From Alphaproteobacteria bacterium (GTDB lineage: Bacteria > Pseudomonadota > Alphaproteobacteria > Geminicoccales > Geminicoccaceae), in contig JALSIM010000017.1 in assembly GCA_026990035.1 (NCBI GenBank), positions 1-64,000 on the forward strand: DNA of 64,000 nt, read 5' to 3'. Below the pieces are notes generated by a model that saw only the letters and a list, made by a program, of their open reading frames with translations, was not told where the DNA came from and searched no databases. This document shows positions 1 to 10,275 of this stretch, piece after piece; within the stretch, counting starts at the first letter, position 1, and each line of letters begins with the position of its first letter. A program made the translations under genes and the position numbers.

Positions 1-212
1 ATCGGAGCTGGAGCGCGCGCCTCGCGCAGGATCCTCTCTACGATGACAAGGATGACCAGAGCTGCCGTGAACAAGGATACGCGTTTGGCGTAGCTGCCTC
101 TGCTCAGCGCGTTTTCCGGACGCGTCTTTCGCACTCCTATCCATATCAGTACGAGTTCCGGAAGAACGAAAATCGCCAAGATGAGCAGGCCTTGCCAGAT
201 GCCAACCCACAT
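1..212 (-). CDS. Small membrane protein, C-terminus cut by the window edge
   Basis: An open frame begins at an ATG whose first base is 212 and runs leftwards to the window edge without a stop, giving at least 70 residues. A good Shine-Dalgarno sequence (GGGAGGT) lies 6 bases before the ATG. The protein opens with MWVGIWQGLLILAIFVLPE, a first hydrophobic segment at about residues 7-27. A basic stretch with KTRPEN and YAKR follows, then a second hydrophobic segment at about 50-62 (LFTAALVILVIV). This is the pattern of a two-helix inner-membrane protein. I do not recognise the family, and the rest lies outside the window. The strong ribosome-binding site and membrane character make it likely real. 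Confidence 0.6.
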   Translation of the reverse strand, partial: MWVGIWQGLLILAIFVLPELVLIWIGVRKTRPENALSRGSYAKRVSLFTAALVILVIVERILREARAPAP

Positions 213-882
213 GTGGTTACCTCCCGAACGTGCTTGCGATGAAAAGCTGAGAATGGTGCAGCAGGATATCAACCATGCATTGCGAGAGCCTACATGCAAT
301 CCCGCGGTGAGATATAGCCCGGCATTCGGCAGATCTCCAGCAGGGCTGGCGCAACGCTGGTACGTGGGGAGAGCCGCTTGGAGGCTTCGGCTGCAGAGGG
401 GTCCGACTGTCGTCCGCTGTGCGCTTACCTGTCTGCGGCCTCTCCGGTACCCGGCAGTCTTCGCGTCAGCTCGCGGAAGGGCGACCAAGGACAATGGAGG
501 ATGTTGCAGAACGCGAGGATCCTGTCCGGATGATGCCGTCGCGCCGAACGGCGGAAAGCCTACGCAGCCGGGTTCCGCGCATCATGCACGCGGCGACGGC
601 ACGACCCCCGCGACCCGGCCGCCGTCCGTCCCTCCCCCTTCCCCGGTTCACCTTTCTTCAACTTCTTTCGTTTATCCTCCCGGACGGTGGAACAGGCGCC
701 GCGGTGGGCATGGCAGCGGCCGCCGGAGTCCCACCGATGGCAGGATCGCGGCGAAGGGTGAAGAAACCGTGAAGAAGATGCGTGCTTCACTCGGCCTTCC
801 ATGATCTCCCGGCTTCATGCGGTCCCGCATGCTGCAGGAAGAAGAGCCTGCAACACCCCGCCTGTCAGGAACGGCGCGGTCC
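213..882. other. 670-bp stretch with no supported gene
   Basis: I see no gene here with a ribosome-binding site or a recognisable protein. Open frames exist on both strands, but their translations are Arg/Pro-rich and look like G+C-driven noise. The part from about 681 to 780 is a diverged second copy of sequence found at 4878-4965 (see the repeat entries). G+C is lower between about 230 and 310 than in the core genome, consistent with accessory or decayed DNA. Confidence 0.5.
681..698. repeat. Left copy of an 18-bp direct repeat flanking the R-M-like region
   Basis: The sequence CGGACGGTGGAACAGGCG occurs here and again, identically and in the same orientation, at 4878-4895. Similarity continues beyond the exact match: a GTGAAGAAA block follows 78 bases after the repeat start here and 75 bases after it in the other copy. 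Read on the minus strand, the sequence between gives related peptides (SS-x-x-A-x-IL-x-x-VG here against SSLVAVILVFVG at the other copy). It is therefore a diverged duplication of about 100 bp rather than chance. Confidence 0.7.
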
Positions 883-1170
883 TCAGCGCAAGACGAGACG
901 TTGGCGCATGCGCTGGAGCAAAGGGTCGGTGATGCGACCGTCGGCGGGAAGACCGTTCGCGGCCTGGAAGGCCCGCACGGCCGCCCGGGTGCGTCTGCCA
1001 GCGATGCCGTCGATCGGCCCCGGCGCATAGCCCAGCGCGGTCAGCAGCCGCTGCGCCTCGACCACCATCGCCCGATCCTCCGCCGGCTGCGGCGGCCGGG
1101 ACGGCGTGTCGGGCTCGGCCTTGGGCCGCCAGTCCCTGGCCATCGCCTCCCAGTCTTCGGACGCCGGCAC
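883..1170 (-). pseudogene. Peptidoglycan-binding domain fragment (probable gene remnant)
   Basis: The reading frame encodes about 95 residues with a PG_binding_1-type domain at roughly residues 35-85. The signature is AQRLLTALGYAPGPIDG followed by TRAAVRAFQAANGLPADG. Such domains bind cell-wall glycan and normally follow a signal peptide or membrane anchor plus a linker. Here no signal peptide and no ribosome-binding site precede it. Read upstream, the frame is closed by the TAG at 1192-1194, which is also the stop codon of the methyltransferase in the same frame. That abrupt junction suggests the N-terminal half was lost when the restriction-modification DNA arrived. A membrane-anchor-like start at 4965 on the far side of that DNA may be the missing part (inference). 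Confidence 0.5.
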
Positions 1171-1191
1171 GGGAAGAAGCTTAACAGGACA

Positions 1192-2964
1192 CTACACCGC
1201 CCCCCCAAGGACGTGAGCTAGCAGGCCGGTTTTGCGGTCAATAGTGTATCCTGCCTGGCGCAACGCGACCAGTACGTCACCGAGATGTAGGTCGTCAAGA
1301 AGCAGGTGCTTCTGGATCGCCTTTGTCAGGATGTGCGCATAAACGTAGCTCGGGTTACGGGCATCGTCGATTGACAGGTCGGCGATGACTTCACGGATGA
1401 GCGCCGCCGTGTCGCCGTTTGATAGCCGGCTAGGGTTGTCAGCGGATTTGGTACACCCGGGCTTCTGAACCGTAAGGATCAAATCGACAGTGACGACGCC
1501 TTCCGAGCCGGAGTTCAGGCCCTTTACCGAACGTTGCCCCTTGTCTAGGATGGCCACGTGAACGGGTGCCGCCTTGAATCCGGCATCGCGCAGGGCGCGC
1601 TGCACGAGGCCCCAGATGCGCCCGCTACTGTTACCGAACACAACCGACATATAACGACCCGGCTTGAGAACCCGGAACGCTTCGGCAAACGCGCCGCGCA
1701 GGAGTTCTTCATAGCGTTCGGCCGCACCGTTCTTGCGCTTACCTGTCGTATGCACGACAGCTTCGCTTTCGTTGTCGGTTGTATGGCCGAGCCATGCTTC
1801 ATGAAAGAGACTCATGTCGCTGTAGAAAATATTGCTGCCGAACGGCGGGTCTGTGAATACATAATCAATGGATGCAGCTTTGATGTGGGAAAGCCGGTCT
1901 GCCGATGCCAGCTTGTATAAGACGTCCCGGGTCTTTACTTGGTACAGGAGCGAATCTCCGCGCCCCCCAAACAGTTCTTTATCAGCACGAAGGGCCGCTT
2001 CGACTTTGCGGCAAAACAAGTCGAACACATTCCATTCGTAATAAACGGGGGCGATGTAGTAGGTCTGGTTCTGGGCATTGAGAGGACGCTTGGCACTCCA
2101 CTGGTAGCGCCGCGAAGCCCGTGGCAGGATTGCGGTGAACACAAAGCGCAGTTTTCGACGTATTTCCGCATCCTTCCAAGCATTGATCGCACGCCATAGC
2201 TCAAGCAGCGCAATCGCGTTCCGCGGCGAAAAAAATCTGGCGGTTTCCGTGAGGCCCGCCTTGCCGAGACCGGAGCGGCTATACATCTCGCGGTGCTCTT
2301 CGATGGGGAGTGTGGGCACCTCCTTCTGACGGGGATCAGCCGCAGCTGCCGCGATCATCTTCCGGTCGAAGTCCGAGACAGCTTGTGAGGCGAGCCTGCC
2401 GTTCTCCCCAGTCACAACGACCTCAACCGGCACGTCTTCGCCGCGGGGCCAAGTCCGGCGCGCAAACGGCTCCCCGCACGACGGGCACTGCCTCGGCGGC
2501 GCGCCGCGTGCTGAGAGATGCTCGTAATAGACGATTTTGTTCGTGCAGGCCGGGCAGATATAGGTGAAGGACCAGACCGTCCGGGTCAGCTCCACAATGG
2601 CGCCGTCGGAGGCGCGGCGCGTGTTGTACAGGTCGCCGAGAGCGATGCGCGCCGCCTCCATCACCGAATCGGCCGCTTGGCGGAATGCGGATGGCGAGAC
2701 TTCCGCCAAGTATCCCAGCGCGATATGCTGCCCCAGCACTGATATATCGCTCAAGACGGCTTTACGCCCGGCCATTAGGGCCGCGAGCCCGGTCATGCCC
2801 GAGCCGGCGAAGAAATCGAGGACAGTTTCTCCGGGGGCGGAGAATGTCTCGATGAAGGGCCGTATGGCGGCCACCGGAACCTTCGTGAGGTAAGCGTGAC
2901 AGTTGTAGATGGCGTCCGTGCGCGGCGCCGTGATGGTTTCGGGCAACGAATTAAGATCCGGCAA
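1192..2964 (-). CDS. Site-specific DNA methyltransferase (N6-adenine/N4-cytosine type) with zinc ribbon
   Basis: This S-adenosylmethionine-dependent DNA methyltransferase is the modification half of a restriction-modification-like module. From the start chosen here (TTG at 2964; AGGAGG at 2974-2979 lies 9 bases upstream) it has about 590 residues. The SAM-binding motif DFFAGSG is at about 50-56. A four-cysteine zinc ribbon (CPAC about 137-140, CPSC about 160-163) comes next, then the catalytic motif DPPF at about 372-375. Motif I before a long middle region before motif IV resembles the alpha arrangement of amino-methyltransferases. An alternative ATG at 3033 would put the controller palindrome at 3009-3022 inside the coding region, so I prefer 2964. 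The gene diverges from the XRE gene, and its G+C is lower than that of the core genes. The recognition sequence cannot be read from the protein. Confidence 0.85.
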   Translation of the reverse strand: MPDLNSLPETITAPRTDAIYNCHAYLTKVPVAAIRPFIETFSAPGETVLDFFAGSGMTGLAALMAGRKAVLSDISVLGQHIALGYLAEVSPSAFRQAADSVMEAARIALGDLYNTRRASDGAIVELTRTVWSFTYICPACTNKIVYYEHLSARGAPPRQCPSCGEPFARRTWPRGEDVPVEVVVTGENGRLASQAVSDFDRKMIAAAAADPRQKEVPTLPIEEHREMYSRSGLGKAGLTETARFFSPRNAIALLELWRAINAWKDAEIRRKLRFVFTAILPRASRRYQWSAKRPLNAQNQTYYIAPVYYEWNVFDLFCRKVEAALRADKELFGGRGDSLLYQVKTRDVLYKLASADRLSHIKAASIDYVFTDPPFGSNIFYSDMSLFHEAWLGHTTDNESEAVVHTTGKRKNGAAERYEELLRGAFAEAFRVLKPGRYMSVVFGNSSGRIWGLVQRALRDAGFKAAPVHVAILDKGQRSVKGLNSGSEGVVTVDLILTVQKPGCTKSADNPSRLSNGDTAALIREVIADLSIDDARNPSYVYAHILTKAIQKHLLLDDLHLGDVLVALRQAGYTIDRKTGLLAHVLGGAV

Positions 2965-3008
2965 TGAACCCGGCCTCCTGCAATTTTCGGCCCCAGATGT
3001 GAGACCCC

Positions 3009-3022
3009 AAGTCTGTAGACTT
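3009..3022. promoter_or_regulatory. Palindromic operator (C-box-like) between methyltransferase and controller
   Basis: AAGTCT-GT-AGACTT is a perfect 6-bp-arm palindrome in the space between the divergent methyltransferase (start 2964) and XRE gene (start 3072). Controller proteins of restriction-modification systems bind short dyads of the GACT/AGTC kind at this position, so the site is a good candidate for binding by the adjacent XRE protein. The assignment rests on position, symmetry and resemblance only. Confidence 0.5.
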
Positions 3023-3071
3023 ATTGTTAGCATATTCCTAGCCTACCTGCAACCCTGTGGAGGCCCCGAAC

Positions 3072-3308
3072 GTGAAGAAAATCAGGCCGAAAGCGATACT
3101 CGCCGCAAATCTCCGTCGCATCAGAGTTGCGACGGGACTTTCCCAGGAAGCTCTAGCGGACAGGGCCTCCCTTCACAGAACTTATATAAGTTCTATCGAA
3201 CGTGGGCAACGCAACGTCTCTCTTGAGAACATATTCCTTCTTGCCGAAGCCTTGGGCGTAGATCCGGGTGACCTGCTGAGGCCGCCTGAAAACAAGGGCG
3301 CCGGTTGA
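3072..3308 (+). CDS. XRE-family small regulator, probable controller (C) protein
   Basis: A 78-residue protein that is almost entirely one Cro/C1-type helix-turn-helix. Hallmarks are LRRIRVATGLSQEALA, the recognition helix with HRTYISSIERG, and a C-terminal LAEALGVDPGDLL. The size and single-domain layout match C proteins that time expression of methylase and nuclease genes. GTG at 3072 is chosen because GGAGG at 3059-3063 lies 8 bases upstream; a GTG at 3057 is in the same frame. The stop overlaps the start of the next gene (TGATG at 3306-3310), so the two are translationally coupled. It diverges from the methyltransferase across a palindrome it probably binds. Confidence 0.8.
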   Translation: MKKIRPKAILAANLRRIRVATGLSQEALADRASLHRTYISSIERGQRNVSLENIFLLAEALGVDPGDLLRPPENKGAG

Positions 3309-4783
3309 TGGGGTTCAAGGTCGACGCCAGTTTCCTGCGGTTCTTGACTATGGGCGCACTCGGCGTACGCCGTGTCGCCGTGGAGTTGAAAGACCGCGGA
3401 TTCGAGCCGATAGAGCTCGAACGGTACTGCACCTCGAACAAGATATGGACGACAAAGGTCAAGAGGCTGCGCCTGCCGGACCTGCTTTGTATACGAACGG
3501 GCCTTCGGATCGAAGTGCGCGCCAAGAGCGATCTCAAGATCAGGATGAGCGATGCGCCGAACAATCCGGATCGGGCGTGGGATGCGGGCCTGCGTAACGA
3601 AGATCTGGTGGCGCTGATTGCCTGTACGGACGGTTCCGACGGCCCCGAGCCGGCGAACCGCGCAGTGTACTTTTCGGTGCGGGCGCTGCGCGAGTCGGCG
3701 AGGCTGTCCAGATTGGGACCGCCGAAGTCGGCTTCGGAGGGTGCCGAACGCGACCGCACATGGCCTGCAATAGTGCCGGGCCGGCCCGGCAGAGTGCTCT
3801 TTGTCGATCAGGACAGGCTCGTCGTGATGATGGAGAGAGGCAGCAAGCCACCCCGCAAACAGACATACAAGCTGGGGGATAAACACGCGTACGTGGCGCA
3901 GGGTGACCGGTTTGCAGCGAACGTGACCATACTCGCCGGCGTGCCCGAATCGCTGGCTGATGTGAACCGGCATTTGAATAATCGGTACAACCCGCTCGCC
4001 GATATCTCCTCTGAAAGCGCCATTGATCGGTATGCCGCCGTCAAGGCGCTGCGCTTCCGCGCCAACCTGCGCGAGGAGGGCATCCGGATCCTCGAAAACG
4101 TTTTAGACACCGAACGGGAAATCCGCGTAGCGCTCGAAGCTGCCGGCAGCGCTGCAGCACTGGGCTCAAATAAGGGCGAAGACCGAATCGCTGCAGTGTT
4201 GTGGGACAATGGCAACGTTGTCGAGATGAGCATGGAAGCGATTCTGATCCTGACGGAGTTAAGAACCGTCTTCGCGCGAGAACAGCTTCAGCGTGCTGCG
4301 GGCGATGCCCGGTTCCTCCATGATGAACGACGGCAGGCCGCCATCTGGGGGCTCGGCAAGGCCGGCCTGAAGTCGTACGGAGATCTCGTGCGCTTCATTG
4401 GCGATGAAGACGAGGATGCAGCCTTCCATGCCATCGCCGGGTTCGGGCCAGATACGCCGAGATCTGTTATCGAACAACTTGTCGGCGTCCTTGCGACCGG
4501 CGATCCGCGCGCGGCGCCAGCCGCGTCCGAAGCCTTACGGGTGATCGGCAGTCCCGCCGTGCTTGAGTCTCTGGTCGCCGCGGCAAACGCGGGCGGACAG
4601 TGTGTGGACTGGGTGCTCGCCACAATAGGCCGCCTGTCCCCCGAAATGGTGCGGGCGCACTTGCAGTACACAGCGTTGTTTGATCGGCTCAAACCGATGC
4701 TGCTCGTCGCGCGGGGCGCCAATTGGCTTGCCACTGAGGAAGCTGCTACAGACTTGGCCTTCCTACTAAAGCAGAAACTATGA
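3308..4783 (+). CDS. Nuclease-like HEAT-repeat protein, candidate restriction subunit
   Basis: I do not recognise this 491-residue protein as a named family. The N-terminal 130 residues look like a PD-(D/E)XK nuclease core: an early E/K-rich segment (VELKDRGFEPIELERY), then LPDLLC with PD at about 57-58, and after 11 residues E69-V-R-A-K73, the place where E-x-K would sit. The second half (about residues 230-470) is built of helical pairs typical of HEAT repeats, for example ERRQAAIWGLGKAGL and APAASEALRVIGSPAVLESL. Translation is coupled to the controller gene by TGATG. A gene downstream of a C-type regulator and opposite a methyltransferase is where the endonuclease is expected, so I infer a DNA-cleaving role. 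EVR in place of E-x-K is the main doubt. The ATG at 3308 is preferred over an overlapping TTG at 3305. Confidence 0.6.
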   Translation: MGFKVDASFLRFLTMGALGVRRVAVELKDRGFEPIELERYCTSNKIWTTKVKRLRLPDLLCIRTGLRIEVRAKSDLKIRMSDAPNNPDRAWDAGLRNEDLVALIACTDGSDGPEPANRAVYFSVRALRESARLSRLGPPKSASEGAERDRTWPAIVPGRPGRVLFVDQDRLVVMMERGSKPPRKQTYKLGDKHAYVAQGDRFAANVTILAGVPESLADVNRHLNNRYNPLADISSESAIDRYAAVKALRFRANLREEGIRILENVLDTEREIRVALEAAGSAAALGSNKGEDRIAAVLWDNGNVVEMSMEAILILTELRTVFAREQLQRAAGDARFLHDERRQAAIWGLGKAGLKSYGDLVRFIGDEDEDAAFHAIAGFGPDTPRSVIEQLVGVLATGDPRAAPAASEALRVIGSPAVLESLVAAANAGGQCVDWVLATIGRLSPEMVRAHLQYTALFDRLKPMLLVARGANWLATEEAATDLAFLLKQKL

Positions 4784-4818
4784 GCGAACCACATGAAGCG
4801 ACGACAACCGTGGTTCGC
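4784..4818 (+). terminator. Inverted repeat directly after the HEAT protein gene
   Basis: The 9-bp arms GCGAACCAC (4784-4792) and GTGGTTCGC (4810-4818) are perfect complements separated by 17 bases and begin immediately after the stop codon at 4781-4783. No T-run follows. It may be a transcription terminator, an RNA-stabilising hairpin, or a terminal structure of the mobile segment. Confidence 0.4.
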
Positions 4819-4877
4819 AGCACGGATCGTGGCCGCGTATCCTCTCAACCCTTTCTCGACCCGCCCGATCCATCCTG

Positions 4878-4895
4878 CGGACGGTGGAACAGGCG
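4878..4895. repeat. Right copy of the 18-bp direct repeat
   Basis: Identical in sequence and orientation to 681-698. The two copies bracket the peptidoglycan-binding remnant, methyltransferase, controller and HEAT protein, about 4.2 kb in all. This is the geometry of a recombination or target-site duplication around an inserted segment. The 18 bp exceed normal transposase target duplications. With the additional flanking similarity, an ancient duplication of a gene start is an equally good explanation. Confidence 0.7.
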
Positions 4896-4965
4896 TCGGC
4901 CGAACTTGGGGCGCGGCCCGGATTCCTACAAAGACCAGTATGACGGCCACCAGTGAAGAAAGCAT
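4880..4965 (-). pseudogene. Membrane-anchor-like N-terminal fragment
   Basis: On the minus strand an ATG at 4965 starts MLSSLVAVILVFVGI, a clear hydrophobic anchor, followed by a Pro-rich stretch (RPTPVPPSAG). Upstream in frame a TGA lies at 5017-5019, with no other start between. No ribosome-binding site is evident. Beyond about 4880 the frame runs into sequence antisense to the HEAT gene and loses meaning. It could be the 5' end of the gene whose 3' end is the peptidoglycan-binding fragment at 883-1170, split by the intervening DNA. This is inference from orientation, hydrophobicity and the Pro-rich linker. Confidence 0.35.
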
Positions 4966-5122
4966 GAAAACAGCGACGGCGATCCGGGGGTGCGGAAGCC
5001 GGGGGCGGGCGCCTGGTCATCCGCGATTTCGCAGCATCGCGGATCGGGTGCAGAGATCGGACACGAGATTCCGGGGGATCCGGTGCGACCGGTGGCCGAC
5101 GGAGGCGGGCGGAGGCTCGAAA

Positions 5123-5146
5123 GCTCGGGCACTCCGTGCCCCGAGC
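5123..5146 (-). terminator. Probable intrinsic terminator of uvrA
   Basis: Read on the minus strand, GCTCGGGGCAC and GTGCCCGAGC form a stem with one bulged base and a short GGA loop, followed by TTTCG. It lies 77 bases after the uvrA stop. The T-run is short, so termination strength is uncertain. Confidence 0.45.
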
Positions 5147-5222
5147 GAACCCGGAGGACATGGAGCCGTCCCTTACGCGATCCGCTCCGCTGTAGGACAT
5201 CGCCGAGCGGCGATTGCCCCGC

Positions 5223-8090
<2,868 letters not shown>

Positions 8091-8206
8091 ACGCGACCTG
8101 TTCGATGCCTGGAACCCGGCCTCTCGGCCGGACGGGAAACCTGCCGTCCGGTCTTCAAGATGCGCGTCGTCGTCGCCGCCGGCAAGGTCCGGCGGAGGGT
8201 GGCCCG

Positions 8207-9241
8207 TCATCCGAGATCGGCCCCCACCGCCTCCTCCAGCCGGGCGAACCCGTCGCCCGCCAGCAACGCCTCCAGCTCCTCCAGAATGGTCCTGATCACC
8301 CGCGGTCCACGGTAGACGAGGGCGGTGAAGAGCTGCAGGACCGAGGCGCCGGCGCGGATCTTGGCGTAGGCATCCCGCCCGTCGAAGATGCCGCCGCAGC
8401 CCACCAGACAGAGCCGGCCCCGGGCCAGTCGCGCGGTCCGCCGCAGCAGCTCCGTGGAAAGAGCGAAGAGCGGGCGGCCGCTCAGCCCGCCCGGCTCGCG
8501 GGAAAGCGGCGAGCGCAACCCCTCCGGCCGCGAGATGGTGGTGTTGCCGACGATCAGCCCGGTGACGCCGCAGGCGACGGCGGTCTCGACCAGGGCTTCC
8601 AGCTCCGTCTGCCCGAGATCGGGAGCGATCTTGACGAACAGCGGCCGGCTCGCGCCGAGCCCCGCCTGCGCTTCCGCCAGCGCCCCGAGAATCGGGCGCA
8701 GCCGGGAGGCGGTCTGGAGATCGCGCAATCCCGGGGTGTTGGGCGAGGAGACATTGAGGGCCACATAGTCGGCGAGCGGCGCCAGGCGCTCGTAGACCCG
8801 GCGATAGTCGGCCGCCGGATCGCGGCTGTCGCGGTTGATGCCGATATTGACACCCACCACCCCGCGGCGACGGCGCCGCGCGAGCCCCGCCGCCACCCTC
8901 TCCATGCCGGCATTGTTGAAGCCCATCCGGTTCACGATCGCCTCGTCCTCCGGCAGGCGGAACAGCCGCGGAGGGCGGTTGCCCCGCTGCGGGCGCGGCG
9001 TGACGGTGCCGATTTCGACGAAGGAAAAACCGAGCCGCAGCAGCCCGTCCACCGCCTCGCCGTTCTTGTCGAAGCCGGCGGCCAGGCCCAGCGGATGGGG
9101 CAGATCGAGGGGACCGAGGCGGGCCCGCAGACGCTCGGAGCGCGGCAGATGCAGGGCGGGGGCCAGTCTCACCCCCCGGACGGCGAGGCGGTGCGCCGTC
9201 TCCGGCGGCAGCCGACGGAGAAGACCGAGCCAGCCCGTCAC
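8207..9241 (-). CDS. pyrD: Dihydroorotate dehydrogenase (quinone), class 2
   Basis: Catalyses the fourth step of pyrimidine synthesis, oxidising dihydroorotate to orotate with FMN and passing electrons to membrane quinone. The 344-residue protein has the class 2 N-terminal extension (about residues 1-40) that associates with the membrane. FMN-site sequences include [11 protein letters not shown] at about 52-62 and IGTVTPRPQ near 78. The active-site block [11 protein letters not shown] has Asn163 and the catalytic base Ser166. Later motifs are KIAPDL, GNTT and LVGCGGI. It lies 54 bp downstream of cysQ in the same direction and probably shares its transcript. Confidence 0.96.
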   Translation of the reverse strand: MTGWLGLLRRLPPETAHRLAVRGVRLAPALHLPRSERLRARLGPLDLPHPLGLAAGFDKNGEAVDGLLRLGFSFVEIGTVTPRPQRGNRPPRLFRLPEDEAIVNRMGFNNAGMERVAAGLARRRRRGVVGVNIGINRDSRDPAADYRRVYERLAPLADYVALNVSSPNTPGLRDLQTASRLRPILGALAEAQAGLGASRPLFVKIAPDLGQTELEALVETAVACGVTGLIVGNTTISRPEGLRSPLSREPGGLSGRPLFALSTELLRRTARLARGRLCLVGCGGIFDGRDAYAKIRAGASVLQLFTALVYRGPRVIRTILEELEALLAGDGFARLEEAVGADLG

Positions 9242-9295
9242 CGCCGGGGCCGGCGGCGGCGGGCCCGGCCGGTCGCCGACCCCGGGAAGACGGGG

Positions 9296-10084
9296 TCAGA
9301 AGGGATCGAGACCGCCATAGGCGACGAAGCCGGGATTGCGGAAGGAGGGCTTGCCGTAGACCAGCGGTCCGCCCTCGACGGTGACCACCCGGCCGCCGGC
9401 GATCGCCAGCACCGCATGACCGGCGGCGGTATCCCATTCCATGGTCGGGCCGAAGCGGGGATAGACGTCGGCCCGTCCCTCGGCGATCACGCAGAACTTG
9501 AGGGAGCTGCCGGCGGCGACCGTTTCGGCGATGCGGTGCCGCCGCAGCCAGGCGTCGGTCTCGGCGTCGCGATGGGAGCGGCTGGCCACCGCCACCAGAC
9601 GGGCGGGATCCGCCGGGCGCACCTCGATCGGCCGCTCGCCCCCGCGGTCCCGGCGGAAGGCGCCCCGCCCCGCGGCGGCGTACCAGCTCGTCTCCAGAGC
9701 CGGCGCCCGGACGATGCCGAGGATCGGCCGTCCTTCTTCCACGAGCCCGATGTTGACCGTGAACTCGCCGTTCCCGGACAAGAATTCCTTGGTCCCGTCG
9801 AGGGGATCCACCAGCCAGAAGGGGCCGCCGCCGATTTCCGGAATGCGCCCGGCGGCCACCGCTTCCTCGGCGATCACCGGCACCTCCGGAGTGAGACGCC
9901 GGAGCTCCTCGAGAATGATCGCCTCGGCCGCCTCGTCGGCGGCGGTGACCGGCGAACTGTCGGCCTTGTAACGGGTTTCGGTTTCTCCCCCGTAGAAGCG
10001 GAGGGTGGCGGCCGCGGCCCTTTCGGCGATCGCCAGCAGGGCGGCCAGCAGCGGAGCCGGCGGATGATCGGCGAGAACGGACAT
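9296..10084 (-). CDS. cysQ: 3'(2'),5'-bisphosphate nucleotidase CysQ
   Basis: A Mg-dependent phosphatase of the inositol monophosphatase superfamily that removes the 3' phosphate from PAP or PAPS, a by-product of sulfate assimilation and cofactor transfer. Its 262 residues carry the metal-binding motifs in order: PVTAAD at about 45-50, IAEE at about 71-74, [12 protein letters not shown] at about 90-101, and [10 protein letters not shown] at about 217-226. The GTKEF form of the second motif is typical of CysQ rather than inositol monophosphatase. It is the first gene of the cysQ-pyrD pair and diverges from the degenerate GGDEF/EAL-like gene. Confidence 0.93.
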   Translation of the reverse strand: MSVLADHPPAPLLAALLAIAERAAAATLRFYGGETETRYKADSSPVTAADEAAEAIILEELRRLTPEVPVIAEEAVAAGRIPEIGGGPFWLVDPLDGTKEFLSGNGEFTVNIGLVEEGRPILGIVRAPALETSWYAAAGRGAFRRDRGGERPIEVRPADPARLVAVASRSHRDAETDAWLRRHRIAETVAAGSSLKFCVIAEGRADVYPRFGPTMEWDTAAGHAVLAIAGGRVVTVEGGPLVYGKPSFRNPGFVAYGGLDPF

Positions 10085-10174
10085 GAGCGGGGCATCCGAT
10101 GATCGATGGCGCGCCGGTTGTAGGCCAGCGACCCTCCTCCCGCAACGGTCGGACGGAGGATCGCGGAAGTTGCG

Positions 10175-10190
10175 TTAATCCGCCGTTAAC
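10175..10190 (+). promoter_or_regulatory. CtrA-type binding box
   Basis: TTAA-TCCGCCG-TTAAC matches the CtrA consensus TTAA-N7-TTAAC exactly in otherwise very G+C-rich DNA. It lies in the divergent space between cysQ (start 10084) and the gene starting at 10276. CtrA is the alphaproteobacterial master response regulator of cell cycle and motility. The position, 86 bases before the chosen start codon at 10276, fits control of that gene. Confidence 0.6.
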
Positions 10191-10275
10191 TCTCCGGGCC
10201 TATCTTCCGGCCCGTCGGGCGCGGGCGCGTGCCGCACCCGGAATCCCCGTCCCGCGAGGGGCGAAAGCGACGGAG

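Larger units (their letters stand above)
4819..5222. other. Gene-poor junction between the R-M region and uvrA
   Basis: Together with the hairpin before it, this stretch (4784-5222) is 439 bases without an intact gene. It holds the right copy of the direct repeat (4878-4895), a membrane-anchor-like open frame starting at 4965 on the minus strand, and a hairpin that probably ends uvrA transcription (5123-5146). Nothing else is supported. Confidence 0.5.

Noticed and set aside
8100-8115. Dyad GTTC-N8-GAAC just before uvrA as an SOS box
   Set aside because: Alphaproteobacterial LexA sites are direct repeats GTTC-N7-GTTC. This is an inverted pair with N8, so LexA control cannot be claimed.
10099-10275. 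N-terminal extension of the GGDEF/EAL-like protein starting at 10099
   Set aside because: The extra 59 residues are Arg/Pro-rich, cross the CtrA box and begin only 15 bases from the divergent cysQ start, so the shorter start is preferred.
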